DNA of 48,391 nucleotides from assembly GCA_016787285.1 (NCBI GenBank), contig JAEUUV010000265.1:1-48391 (forward strand). The letters run 5' to 3'. The stretch comes from Saprospiraceae bacterium. Its GTDB lineage: Bacteria > Bacteroidota > Bacteroidia > Chitinophagales > Saprospiraceae. How positions within the stretch are numbered: the stretch's first letter is position 1; every line of letters starts with the position of its first letter. Shown in pieces: positions 24,517-33,059 of this stretch. The notes below the pieces were generated by a model. That model saw nothing but the letters and a program-made list of their open reading frames with translations, was not told the origin of the DNA and did no database searches. The position numbers were made by a program, and so were the translations under genes.

Positions 24517-25623
24517 ATGGCTCTTCAGTGCGGCATCGTCGGCCTGCCCAACGTCGGCAAATCTACCCTTTTCAACGCCCTTACCAGCGGCAAGGCCCTC
24601 GCGGCGAACTACCCTTTTGCCACCAAAGACCCCAACGTGGGTATCATCACCGTGCCGGATGCGCGGCTGGATAAACTTGCAGAATTAGTCATCCCGCAGC
24701 GGACGGTGCCTACCACGGTTGAAATCGTGGATATTGCCGGTCTGATCAAAGGCGCCAGCAAAGGCGAGGGACTCGGCAACCAGTTTTTGGCCAATATCCG
24801 CGAGGTAGACGCCATCGTGCACGTCGTCCGGTGTTTCGACGACGACAATGTGGTACACGTGGACGGCGACGTTAATCCCGTGCGCGACAAGGAAATCATT
24901 GACTTTGAACTCGGCCTCAAAGACCTCGAAACGGTGGAAAAACGCATGGACAAAGTGGCCCGCGCCGCCAAAGCCGGCAACAAGGAGGAACTCCGGAACC
25001 TCGAAATCCTGACCGCCGTGAAAAAACACCTCGAAAGCGGCAAACCCGCCCGGGAACTGCTCGCCGAAATGGACGAGGACGGCAAAATTCTCATCGCCAA
25101 AGAATTGTCGCTGCTGACCGCCAAGCCCACGCTGTACGTCTGCAATGTGGACGAGTCGTCGGCCCTGACCGGCAACACCCATTCGGAAGTTCTGCGCAAA
25201 GCCGTAGCCAACGAAGATGCCGAAGTCATTTTGATCTGTGCGGGCATCGAGGCGCAAATTGCCGAGATGGATTCCGCCGAAGAACGCGAGGAGTTTCTGG
25301 AAATGATGGGCCTGAAAGAGCCGGGCAAAAACCTGCTCATTCGCCACTGCTACTCCCTGCTGAATCTGATCACGTATTTCACTGCCGGCGAAAAAGAAGT
25401 GCGGGCCTGGACAGTGCGCAAAGGCGCCAAGGCGCCCGAAGCCGCCGGGGTGATCCACTCCGATTTTGAAAAAGGCTTTATCCGCGCCGAAGTCATCAAA
25501 TACGACGACTTCCTGCGCTACGGCTCCGAAGCCAAGGTGAAAGAGGCCGGAAAAATGGCTGTGGAAGGAAAGGAATACGTAGTGACCGACGGCGACATCA
25601 TGCACTTCCGGTTCAACGTGTAG
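24517..25623 (+). CDS. ychF: Ribosome-binding ATPase YchF (OLA1 family)
   Basis: A 368-residue Obg-related P-loop protein that prefers ATP and binds ribosomes; linked to stress responses in other bacteria. G1 is GLPNVGKST, G3 is DIAGLIKGASKGEGLGNQFL and the G4 position is the family NVDE, which explains the ATP preference. A coiled-coil insert (about 125-195) and the C-terminal TGS domain (AWTVRKGAKAPEAAGVIHSDFEKGFIRAEV) complete the protein. Length is standard. The upstream trpF-like gene ends 48 bp before, with the nonamer array between. Confidence 0.96.
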   Translation: MALQCGIVGLPNVGKSTLFNALTSGKALAANYPFATKDPNVGIITVPDARLDKLAELVIPQRTVPTTVEIVDIAGLIKGASKGEGLGNQFLANIREVDAIVHVVRCFDDDNVVHVDGDVNPVRDKEIIDFELGLKDLETVEKRMDKVARAAKAGNKEELRNLEILTAVKKHLESGKPARELLAEMDEDGKILIAKELSLLTAKPTLYVCNVDESSALTGNTHSEVLRKAVANEDAEVILICAGIEAQIAEMDSAEEREEFLEMMGLKEPGKNLLIRHCYSLLNLITYFTAGEKEVRAWTVRKGAKAPEAAGVIHSDFEKGFIRAEVIKYDDFLRYGSEAKVKEAGKMAVEGKEYVVTDGDIMHFRFNV

Positions 25624-25631
25624 GTTGATTG

Positions 25632-25824
25632 GTGTCACAGAGGCTCGCAGAGTGAATAGTGGCTCACAGCATTTTTTGCCGAATAAGAGTAAAAGGTGTC
25701 ACAGAGGCTCGCAGAGTGAATGGAGGCTTACAGAGTTTTTTTTGTCATTCCGTAGGAATCTGACCGCTCTTAATCGGCAAAAAACTCTGTGAGCCTCCAT
25801 TCACTCTGTGAGCCTCTGTGACAC
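25632..25824. repeat. Compound direct and inverted intergenic repeat
   Basis: Two direct copies starting GTGTCACAGAGGCTCGCAGA (25632 and 25696) are each complementary to one inverted copy at about 25779-25824. The first also matches the inner part of the inverted copy (TTTTTTGCCGAATAAGAG against CTCTTAATCGGCAAAAAA). Two mutually exclusive long hairpins are therefore possible. The element fills the space between the convergent ychF and lipoprotein genes, so it may also terminate transcription. Confidence 0.88.
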
Positions 25825-25832
25825 TATATCAC

Positions 25833-26042
25833 TCACTTACCTTTTTTCATCTTTTTGGACATACTCTTGGGGAATAGTCCGGACTTGGCGCCCTTGGACT
25901 TTTTGATATTTCCCTTGCTATCCACCGGCGCGCGCAGGCTTTCGTTGGCCTGGCAGCCCGATTTGGTACTGCACGCCGGAGCCAGGGCGCCGACGGCAAA
26001 AAACAGGAAGCAGATCAGGGCGGCAAAGCGGTATTTGCTCAT
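25833..26042 (-). CDS. Small basic lipoprotein
   Basis: A 69-residue protein with a signal peptide (FAALICFLFFAVGALAPAC) and a lipobox-like APAC, followed by a short mature region rich in Lys and Ser (SKGAKSGLFPKSMSKKMKKGK). Function unknown. It shares a strand with the polytopic membrane protein gene 23 bp upstream, and they may be one transcript. Confidence 0.65.
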   Translation of the reverse strand: MSKYRFAALICFLFFAVGALAPACSTKSGCQANESLRAPVDSKGNIKKSKGAKSGLFPKSMSKKMKKGK

Positions 26043-26065
26043 GGTTGTGTATTTATTCGCGTGAG

Positions 26066-27721
26066 TTATTCGACTTCAATCCATTTGTTTCCAACCGGGT
26101 AGATCACGGCGGTATTCTGGCGTTTTTCCTTGAGTTGCATCTCGACGTGCCATTGCTGCATTTTGAAGGTGTAGCGGTCATTTTCGTAGTCGGTGGCGCC
26201 GATGCCGTTGCGCCACCACCAGTTTCCGTCCTGTTTGAATCCGATTTTGTACAGCAGCCCGGTGCTGTCTTTTTCGGCGGTGATCGCATAATCCGGCGAC
26301 ACCACGTTGAACTGCACCACTTCCCACATATTGCCTTTGAACGGCTTGCCCCGGCGCAGTTCCAGCGCTTCGTTGAAGCCGTTGATCTGGCCGATGATGC
26401 GGAACATGAACACGCCAAGGTAGTTGTCGGGCGAAGCCAGAATGATGACCTCGTCGCGGTCGTACCAGCGGAAATCCTCCACAAGGCCCGCACAAATTTT
26501 TTCAGATTCGATCCAGCAGTGGTTGATGTTCATCAAAAACCATGCGGAAACGGCCACGTAACCCACGATTATTGCCCGAAAGAACATTTTTGGCAAAAAC
26601 GACAACAACAGCAGCAGCCCTATCCAGCCAAAGCCGTTGGCAAAGTAGCCGTAGCGGTCATTCTCGGAGTATTGCAGGGCGTAAAAAAACAAATTGGATA
26701 CCGGCAGCAGCGCCACGAAAAACCAGACGAATGCCGCGCCCGCCCACCGGAGCCGCAGGTTCAGGCGGCGGAAAAACAGCAGCCAGACCGCAGCGGCCAG
26801 CAGCACGATGCCAGTGCCAATCCAGAATGGTCGGCCATCGGCCAAACTTTCAAAAAACGGCGCCTTGAGGTTGTGCTCCCAGTCGCGGGCAAAAGCAAAC
26901 TGCTTGACGGTGTACCGCAGCATGTTGGCCGACATGTACTTCGGGTCCATGTTCAGGTGGGTGTCCGCACCGTAGTGGCCTACCCAGTCGCCGATCTTGA
27001 TCTTGTTCAACAAAAAATACAAGGCCCACAAACCCGCCTGCGGCGCAAACAACTTGCCGAACAAGGCCGGCGATAACGGCATTTTTGGGGCAAAAAACCA
27101 CACCAGTACAAGCGTCGCCAACAGTACCGGAATGACTAACGACCACTCAAAAGTGAACAGCGCAGCCAAAACCAGCAGATGAATTTGCCACAGGACGGAC
27201 TTGCGCGGCTCGGTCAGGTAGTCGAGGGTACGGTGCATGGCCAGCAGGGCAAACAAGAGCGCGAGCAGGTAGTGCAGGCATACCCGCCAAACTACTACCT
27301 CGGCGGCATAGGGTGACAGGAGGAACAAAGTCCCTGTAGCGAAACCGATTATGGCCTGCTGAAGCGCCGGAGTTTGTAACGGCAAACGCAAAACCAGTCG
27401 GGCCAACAGCCAGGCATTCAGCCCGTGCAGGCAGGCAAACACCCCGTACCAAACCGGCGAATTGGCTCCGAAAAGCCAGTACATTGTGTAATTGCCGAGG
27501 TGCAGTACCGGGTGCAAGCCGGGGTAACCGAAACTGCCGGGTACCCCCGCCCAACCGTCGCGGTTGTAGGCATACTGCCAGCCCAACCAGTCCATCACAA
27601 ACCCGGCATGGCGGGTCGGCCAGTAAACGGCCAGCGCAAACGAGACAAAAAGCAAGGCCCCGGGCCATCGTTTGGCGCCTTGCAAGAGGTAATCGAGTTG
27701 TTTTTCAGCCTGTTCCTGCAT
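26066..27721 (-). CDS. Polytopic membrane protein, GT-C-like
   Basis: A 551-residue inner-membrane protein with about ten transmembrane segments. The pattern (FVMDWLGWQYAYNRDGW in the first loop with an Asp, then LSPYAAEVVVWRVCLHYLLAL) recalls GT-C glycosyltransferases of the PMT/TMTC sort and the TMTC-like protein at 16177, but the DD motif is not evident. The C-terminal 120 residues are soluble, with NDRYTFKMQQWHVEMQ. The gene ends in a small operon with the metalloprotease (7 bp upstream) and the small lipoprotein. Function not assigned. Confidence 0.65.
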   Translation of the reverse strand: MQEQAEKQLDYLLQGAKRWPGALLFVSFALAVYWPTRHAGFVMDWLGWQYAYNRDGWAGVPGSFGYPGLHPVLHLGNYTMYWLFGANSPVWYGVFACLHGLNAWLLARLVLRLPLQTPALQQAIIGFATGTLFLLSPYAAEVVVWRVCLHYLLALLFALLAMHRTLDYLTEPRKSVLWQIHLLVLAALFTFEWSLVIPVLLATLVLVWFFAPKMPLSPALFGKLFAPQAGLWALYFLLNKIKIGDWVGHYGADTHLNMDPKYMSANMLRYTVKQFAFARDWEHNLKAPFFESLADGRPFWIGTGIVLLAAAVWLLFFRRLNLRLRWAGAAFVWFFVALLPVSNLFFYALQYSENDRYGYFANGFGWIGLLLLLSFLPKMFFRAIIVGYVAVSAWFLMNINHCWIESEKICAGLVEDFRWYDRDEVIILASPDNYLGVFMFRIIGQINGFNEALELRRGKPFKGNMWEVVQFNVVSPDYAITAEKDSTGLLYKIGFKQDGNWWWRNGIGATDYENDRYTFKMQQWHVEMQLKEKRQNTAVIYPVGNKWIEVE

Positions 27722-27728
27722 ATCGGTA

Positions 27729-28973
27729 TTAGTCCAGGTTTTCCAAAACGGGTGGACGCAGCACCCGCACTTCGCCGCGCAACCCGTTTTTTTCTTCGAT
27801 AAAAATGCCTTGCCAGGTTTTGCCGCAGGCGTTGTGCAGGCGGCAGCCGTCGAGCCAGAGCACGGCGCCGGGCTGCACCGTGATGCGGCCTCCCGGCGGA
27901 AGGGAAACGCGGCAACTCAGCCGCAGGCTGCCTCCCGGGGCGAGGGTCAGATGCCCGTCGAGGTCGCGGGCGCCCGTCCAGGCTACTGTGTCGGCGATAA
28001 CGATTTCCCGGTCGCGGTGCAAGGTACACCACTCGGGCACGAGGCAATTCCGAACGGGGCTTCTTTCGTTGGAAAAAACTGCGTGCACCTTTCCGATCTG
28101 GCAGGGCGTCAGCGCCATTTGGTAGGCGTTGTAATCCATCATATTGTTGGTGGCCTGTTCATTGCAGGGTGGGTGGGGTGTCCAGTCCCAGCATTTGTTG
28201 GGGTGGTCGTTGGTGTCGGAGCAGCCGTCGTACGACCAGGCGTGGCTGAGGCTGAGGATGTGCCCGATTTCGTGGTTCAGCAGCCCGTCGAAACTGCGCG
28301 GCCCCTCGTTGCTTTCCAAAACGCCGGCCATTTTAAGGGCGGTGCCCAGCGCAATACCCTGACCGTTGGCCCGGTACGTCGGCGAACGCATACTGTCGGG
28401 GTGGTGCACCAACAGAAAAATGTTGACGATGCTGTCCGTACCGATGCCGTACTTGTCCACGACGGTGCGGGTGTGGTTGTTCTGGTGTTTGCCCATGGAC
28501 ACGAAGTAGTATAGCGTGTCATCGTAGTGAAAATAAATGCCCTCGTCGCCGGGAATGTGGGCTTGGGGTGTCAGTTGGTAGCGGAAACCTTTGGGCAACA
28601 CCGGCGTACCCCAGGGCGAGCGCCAGTTGAAAGCGTTGGTGTCGAGTTCGGCGTTGGACAGGCGGAGCAGTTCGTGTACGAAGGTGCGCAGGGAATCTTT
28701 TGGCCGGTGGGCGTTTCCGGCGGCATTGTCGAGCACATGCACATTCACCCGGAGGGTACGCAGACGCAGATGGTCGGGGTGCGCGGGGTCGGGAACGTAG
28801 CCTTCCCAACTGTTGCAGGGGCTTGCAGCAAATGCTCGTTGAGCGGGTGCGGCCACGCCGGGCGCTGCCTGAGGTAGCACAAATCGCTCGGTTCTCAGCC
28901 TTGGGCTGCATGCGGTCCCGAGCAGCGCGGCCAGGATCAAAACCCGGAAGATGCCTGAGAAAGATTCCGGCAT
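27729..28973 (-). CDS. Exported zinc metalloprotease (pappalysin-like) lipoprotein
   Basis: A 414-residue lipoprotein: signal peptide with the lipobox GTAC near residue 20, then a metzincin catalytic domain containing HEIGHILSLSHAW (about 225-237; the two His and the Glu are the zinc-site and catalytic residues, and the third His follows the Gly-type turn). The conserved CNEQATNNMMDYN is the Met-turn region. The C-terminal 130 residues form a small beta-rich domain (GGSLRLSCRVSLPPGGRITVQPGAVLWLDGC). I chose the ATG at 28973 (MPESFSGIF) because it yields a proper signal peptide; an earlier start would overlap the rhodanese gene. Confidence 0.82.
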   Translation of the reverse strand: MPESFSGIFRVLILAALLGTACSPRLRTERFVLPQAAPGVAAPAQRAFAASPCNSWEGYVPDPAHPDHLRLRTLRVNVHVLDNAAGNAHRPKDSLRTFVHELLRLSNAELDTNAFNWRSPWGTPVLPKGFRYQLTPQAHIPGDEGIYFHYDDTLYYFVSMGKHQNNHTRTVVDKYGIGTDSIVNIFLLVHHPDSMRSPTYRANGQGIALGTALKMAGVLESNEGPRSFDGLLNHEIGHILSLSHAWSYDGCSDTNDHPNKCWDWTPHPPCNEQATNNMMDYNAYQMALTPCQIGKVHAVFSNERSPVRNCLVPEWCTLHRDREIVIADTVAWTGARDLDGHLTLAPGGSLRLSCRVSLPPGGRITVQPGAVLWLDGCRLHNACGKTWQGIFIEEKNGLRGEVRVLRPPVLENLD

Positions 28974-28983
28974 GGGAAAAATA

Positions 28984-29289
28984 TTAACTGCCGAACGCCT
29001 CCTTCCAGGCGAGCACGCCGCCCACGAGGTTGCGCACATTCGAAAACCCCTGGGCCTGCAACAGCGCCTGCGCCATGCCGCTGCGGGCTCCCGAGCGGCA
29101 GTATACCACGACCTCGTCGTTTTTGTGGTCTTCCAGTTCCCAGGCCCGGTTCATGATTTCGCCGACAGGGATCAGTTGGCCGCCGACGTTGAATTCCTCG
29201 TGCTCCCAGGGTTCGCGCACATCCACGAGGGTGAACAGAGTGCCGGATTCGAGTTTTTGTTTTAATTCGTGTACGGAAATGTAGTCCAT
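28984..29289 (-). CDS. Single-domain rhodanese-like protein
   Basis: A 101-residue cytoplasmic rhodanese domain, which transfers sulfane sulfur through an active-site cysteine. The loop VVYCRSGARS near residue 67 holds the catalytic Cys, and the N-terminal VDVREPWEHEEFN is the second conserved block. No signal peptide. It lies 10 bp upstream of the metalloprotease gene on the same strand. Confidence 0.9.
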   Translation of the reverse strand: MDYISVHELKQKLESGTLFTLVDVREPWEHEEFNVGGQLIPVGEIMNRAWELEDHKNDEVVVYCRSGARSGMAQALLQAQGFSNVRNLVGGVLAWKEAFGS

Positions 29290-29339
29290 TGGATCGGTGT
29301 GAAGCGCGGCAGAGCGCGGTGCATTGTTTTTTTGCGCGG

Positions 29340-29347
29340 CAAAGGTA
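29340..29347 (-). promoter_or_regulatory. Bacteroidota -7 element (TACCTTTG)
   Basis: Minus-strand TACCTTTG, a perfect TAnnTTTG match, about 50 bp before the rhodanese start. It would drive the rhodanese, metalloprotease, membrane protein and small lipoprotein series. Confidence 0.5.
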
Positions 29348-29433
29348 GGCAGGCAGAAGTTGTGCGGCGTTTGTCTTTTTAAAAAACATTCGCTCCACGG
29401 TAGTCATGCATGCATGAACGGCTACTGCAAACA

Positions 29434-31338
29434 CTACCCAATCCCCAGGCGCCCGTCTTCCTCCTCTACCAGCCGCCCTTCATCCAGCAGGTATGACAAC
29501 ACCTTGTCCACCTGCTCCTGTTGGCGCGCCGAAAACGCAGCCAGCAGTTCGCTCGCCGGGAGTTTTTCCTTTTTCAGCAAGGCCATGATTTTGCGCTCCA
29601 GCGCTTCGAACACATCTTCGGGGACTTCAGAGCGGTTGCGCCCTGTGCAAACATCGCAGATGCCGCAGGGTTTGGTGTCGGTTTGCCCGAAGTAAGCGAG
29701 CACTTGCCGGCTGCGGCACTTGCGCGTTTCGGCGTAGCGTATGGCTTCCGCCGTGCGCGCCTCGGCGCGTTGTTTTCGGAAGTTAAAGCGCTCGGTGTCA
29801 ATGGTCAGATTTTCAGCGGCTACACGCTCATGGGTAAAGGTCAGTTGCGGCTGGTTCAGGGCGGGCTGGTATTCCACAATGCCCTCTTTTTGGGCGGTGA
29901 GCAGAGTTTGTTCCACGGCTTCCGGTTCCATTTTGGCGTAGCGGGCCAGCGTGGGCAGGCTGATTTCCACCCAATCGCGCTGCACACCGGGATAGGCGCG
30001 GAGCAACACTTTGGTCACGGTGTCGGCTTGTTTGTGGCGCAACTGGTAGTCGTACAGCGCTTCCCGCGCGGCGGAAATGAACACCCGTGGCATGGCGCCT
30101 GCCGCGTCGGAAAGCGCGATCCAGCCTTCCTGCTCAAGCAGTTTAAGGGCGGAAAAGGCCGGGCCTTGTTCGAATTTGTATGTCAGACAAAAATGCTGCA
30201 AATCGAACGGGAGGCTCTCGCACAGCCCGGCGCCGATGGCCAACTGGGAAAAACTGCCGAGCGCGGAGTACACCCTGCGCACCAGTTCCATGTCGGGATA
30301 CGCCGATTTCAGGTGAAAACGCAGCGTATCGGCATCGCCGGGGGCGTAGAGCAGCACGGCGTAGGATTTTTTTCCATCCCTGCCGGCGCGGCCAGCCTCT
30401 TGAAAATAGGCTTCGAGGCTGTCAGGCAGGTTCAGGTGGGCAACGAGGCGCACATCGGGTTTGTCAATGCCCATGCCGAACGCATTGGTGCAGGCCATGA
30501 TGCGGGTGCGTCCACTGACCCAGGCATCCTGTTTTTGACTGCGTTCTTCCATGGACAGGCCTGCGTGGTAAAAGTCGGCGCTGATACGCTGCTCCTGCAA
30601 AAAGCGGGCTATGTCCTTCGTTTCGCCCCGGCTGCGCAGGTAAACCAACCCGCTTCCAGGCACATTGCGCAGGATGTCGAGTAGTTTTTCCCGTTTTTGG
30701 GTTTCGTAGAGGACCGAATACGACAGGTTTTGGCGCTCGAAACTTTGCTGGAAAATTTTCCCTGTACCGAAGCCGAGTTTCTCTTGAATGTCGCGCACCA
30801 CCTCCGGCGTAGCCGTAGCGGTGAGGGCGAGAAGCGGTGTTTTCGGCAGCAGTTTTTGTCGGAAGTCGGCGATTTGCAGGTATGGCGGCCGGAAATCGTA
30901 GCCCCATTGACTCACGCAGTGCGCTTCGTCTACGGCCAAGAGGTTCACCTGCATGCGTTTGACCCGTTCGAAGGCGAGGTCGGTTTGCAGGCGTTCGGGG
31001 CTGAGGTAAAGCAGTTTATACGAGCCGTTGCAGGCATTTTCAAACACAATATCCAACTCGCGGCGGCTCATGCCCGCGTAGATGGCTGCTGCCGGGATGC
31101 CGCGTTGTTTCAGTTGAGCCACCTGGTCTTTCATCAGGGCAATGAGCGGGGAAACAACAAGGCAAAGACCCTCCCGGCACAGCGCCGGCACCTGGTAGCA
31201 GATGGATTTACCACCGCCCGTAGGCAGCAGCGCCAGCGTATCCTGCCCGGCCAGCACCGAGCGGATGATGTCTTCCTGGAGCGGGCGGAAGGCTGGATAT
31301 TTCCAGTACTGTTGAAGAATGGCTAATGGCTCGGTCAT
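29434..31338 (-). CDS. recQ: ATP-dependent DNA helicase RecQ
   Basis: A 634-residue superfamily-2 3'-5' helicase used in recombination and repair. Walker A is LLPTGGGKSICYQ near residue 38, the DEAH box is VDEAHCVSQWGYDFRP near 137, and motif VI is QEAGRAGRDGK. The zinc-binding RecQ-Ct domain has its cysteines in RKCRSRQVLAYFG...KPCGICDVC (about 540-570). The end lacks a clearly recognisable HRDC domain and instead has a short winged-helix-like tail. The ATG at 31338 (MTEPLAILQQYW) is supported by an upstream promoter box; the longer frame to 31566 would run into the antiporter gene region. Confidence 0.93.
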   Translation of the reverse strand: MTEPLAILQQYWKYPAFRPLQEDIIRSVLAGQDTLALLPTGGGKSICYQVPALCREGLCLVVSPLIALMKDQVAQLKQRGIPAAAIYAGMSRRELDIVFENACNGSYKLLYLSPERLQTDLAFERVKRMQVNLLAVDEAHCVSQWGYDFRPPYLQIADFRQKLLPKTPLLALTATATPEVVRDIQEKLGFGTGKIFQQSFERQNLSYSVLYETQKREKLLDILRNVPGSGLVYLRSRGETKDIARFLQEQRISADFYHAGLSMEERSQKQDAWVSGRTRIMACTNAFGMGIDKPDVRLVAHLNLPDSLEAYFQEAGRAGRDGKKSYAVLLYAPGDADTLRFHLKSAYPDMELVRRVYSALGSFSQLAIGAGLCESLPFDLQHFCLTYKFEQGPAFSALKLLEQEGWIALSDAAGAMPRVFISAAREALYDYQLRHKQADTVTKVLLRAYPGVQRDWVEISLPTLARYAKMEPEAVEQTLLTAQKEGIVEYQPALNQPQLTFTHERVAAENLTIDTERFNFRKQRAEARTAEAIRYAETRKCRSRQVLAYFGQTDTKPCGICDVCTGRNRSEVPEDVFEALERKIMALLKKEKLPASELLAAFSARQQEQVDKVLSYLLDEGRLVEEEDGRLGIG

Positions 31339-31361
31339 GTTTCTTCGGCAGATGGCCGGTG

Positions 31362-31369
31362 CAAAAATA
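31362..31369 (-). promoter_or_regulatory. Bacteroidota -7 element (TATTTTTG) for recQ
   Basis: Minus-strand TATTTTTG, a TAnnTTTG match, 24 bp before the recQ ATG. It is 26 bp from a divergent box serving the antiporter gene, so the two promoters overlap back to back. Confidence 0.45.
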
Positions 31370-31395
31370 CATGCAAACCCAGCAGCGGTACACCG

Positions 31396-31403
31396 TACTT
31401 TTG
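31396..31403 (+). promoter_or_regulatory. Bacteroidota -7 element (TACTTTTG) for antiporter
   Basis: Plus-strand TACTTTTG, 38 bp before the GTG at 31442. Its position supports that start over longer frames reaching back into recQ. Confidence 0.5.
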
Positions 31404-31441
31404 CTGCACAATCTTCCTCAGAACCTGAAAAAGCGACAACA

Positions 31442-32914
31442 GTGAGTTTGACATTAGAAAACTTTCTTCTGATAGGCTCGATTTTGCTGGTAATCAGCAT
31501 AGTTGCCGGCAAGACTTCGCACAGATTCGGTGTGCCCGTTCTGCTGTTTTTTTTGGCGATTGGCATGTTGGCAGGGTCGGAAGGTATTGGCGGAATCTAT
31601 TTCGACGATCCGCACATCGCCAACTTTATCGGCATTATTTCCCTGAATTTTATCCTTTTTTCCGGAGGGCTTGAGACAAGTTGGGTGACCATAAAACCGA
31701 TTTTGCGGCAAGGCATCCTGTTGTCTACGGTTGGCGTGTTGATCACGGCAATCGTGTCCGGTCTTTTTATCTGGAAAATCACAGACTTCACGCTGTACGA
31801 AGGACTGCTTCTCGGAGCAATCGTTTCGTCCACAGATGCAGCAGCCGTTTTTTCAATTCTTCGCTCCAAAAACCTGGCACTGAAAAGTAAATTGCGTCCG
31901 ACGCTGGAACTGGAAAGCGGCAGCAATGACCCGATGGCGTATGTACTGACTATTGCCCTTTTAGGGTTAGTGCTTCATCCGGAACAGGGAGTTTTAAACG
32001 CTATTCCGTTGTTCATCAAGCAAATGGCACTTGGTGCAATTGCCGGATTTGCTTTTGGCAAGTTGAGCGCGTTGATGATTAACAAAATTCACCTGGATTT
32101 TGAAGGACTGTACCCGGTACTGGTTATTGCCCTGATGTTCGTGACATTCTCCGCTACAGATGCCATAGGTGGCAACGGTTTTCTGGCTATTTACCTGTGT
32201 GCGGTCTACCTGGGAAACCAGGAGTTGATCCACAAAAAGACCATTCTGAAGATGTTTGACGGCTTGGCATGGCTCATGCAAATTGTGTTGTTCCTGACCC
32301 TCGGGCTATTGGTGTTTCCAAGCCAGATACCACCGGTCGTTGGGGAGGGCATTTTGATTTCGGCATTTTTGATCTTTGTAGCGAGGCCCTTGAGTGTGTT
32401 TGTTGCATTACTGCCGTTCAAAATGAAAATGCGCCGGCGCTGGTACATTTCCTGGGTAGGACTTCGGGGTGCCGTCCCAATTGTATTTGCCACTTACCCG
32501 CTACTGGCAGGCGCCGAAAAGGCCAACATGATTTTCAACCTCGTATTTTTCATTTCAGTGACCTCAATTCTGGTGCAGGGAACCACGTTGTCGGTTGTGG
32601 CTAAATGGCTGCATGTGGCGCTTCCGGCCAAAGCAAAGCCGCGAACACCAATTGATTTGTTGCTGACGGAGTCGGTCAAATCCCGGATGACTGAACTCGG
32701 CATACCGGACGGCGCCTATTCGGTGGGCAAAAAAATTGTAGATTTAATCTTGCCGGTAAGCATCAACATCGCTGTAATCAAACGGAGCGACAAATACATT
32801 TCGCCGACGGGGGCAACCGAGATCGAATCGGGGGACGTATTGCTCATTCTGGCGAACGACCAACGGGACATGGATCGGGTTCGGTCCTGCCTGCTGGAAG
32901 GGAAGCAGGGTTAA
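31442..32914 (+). CDS. Potassium/proton antiporter, CPA1 (NhaP2/CvrA) type
   Basis: A 490-residue cation:proton antiporter with 12 or more membrane segments. The core has SSTDAAAVFSIL (ion-binding Asp region) and ESGSNDPMAYVL (the ND motif of CPA1), plus the AGKTSHRFGVP first helix typical of the Bacteroidota K+/H+ group. A C-terminal RCK_C-like domain (about 400-485, LILPVSINIAVIKRSDKYISP and ESGDVLLILAND) suggests ligand gating. GTG at 31442 (VSLTLENFLLIG) is the likely start, supported by the promoter box. Confidence 0.9.
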   Translation: MSLTLENFLLIGSILLVISIVAGKTSHRFGVPVLLFFLAIGMLAGSEGIGGIYFDDPHIANFIGIISLNFILFSGGLETSWVTIKPILRQGILLSTVGVLITAIVSGLFIWKITDFTLYEGLLLGAIVSSTDAAAVFSILRSKNLALKSKLRPTLELESGSNDPMAYVLTIALLGLVLHPEQGVLNAIPLFIKQMALGAIAGFAFGKLSALMINKIHLDFEGLYPVLVIALMFVTFSATDAIGGNGFLAIYLCAVYLGNQELIHKKTILKMFDGLAWLMQIVLFLTLGLLVFPSQIPPVVGEGILISAFLIFVARPLSVFVALLPFKMKMRRRWYISWVGLRGAVPIVFATYPLLAGAEKANMIFNLVFFISVTSILVQGTTLSVVAKWLHVALPAKAKPRTPIDLLLTESVKSRMTELGIPDGAYSVGKKIVDLILPVSINIAVIKRSDKYISPTGATEIESGDVLLILANDQRDMDRVRSCLLEGKQG

Positions 32915-33059
32915 AGTTTTAACACTCCTTTTCCAAAAATGTGTATTCGGCTTAATTCCGGCATGCTCACCGGTTAAAGTTGTTTTAAGGCAAAAATCCG
33001 CGTTAAATCCGGGCAAAAACGCCGTTTCTTTGCAGTCCAATTTTTAGAACAACCGAGGC

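Noticed and set aside
24473-24688. Plus-strand frame encoding a repeated NRI peptide before ychF
   Set aside because: The peptide repeat is only the translated nonamer array and overlaps the well-supported ychF coding sequence in another frame.
25632-25824. Possible small CRISPR array
   Set aside because: Only two direct copies plus an inverted one, with complementary rather than unique intervening sequence; it is a palindromic repeat, not an array.
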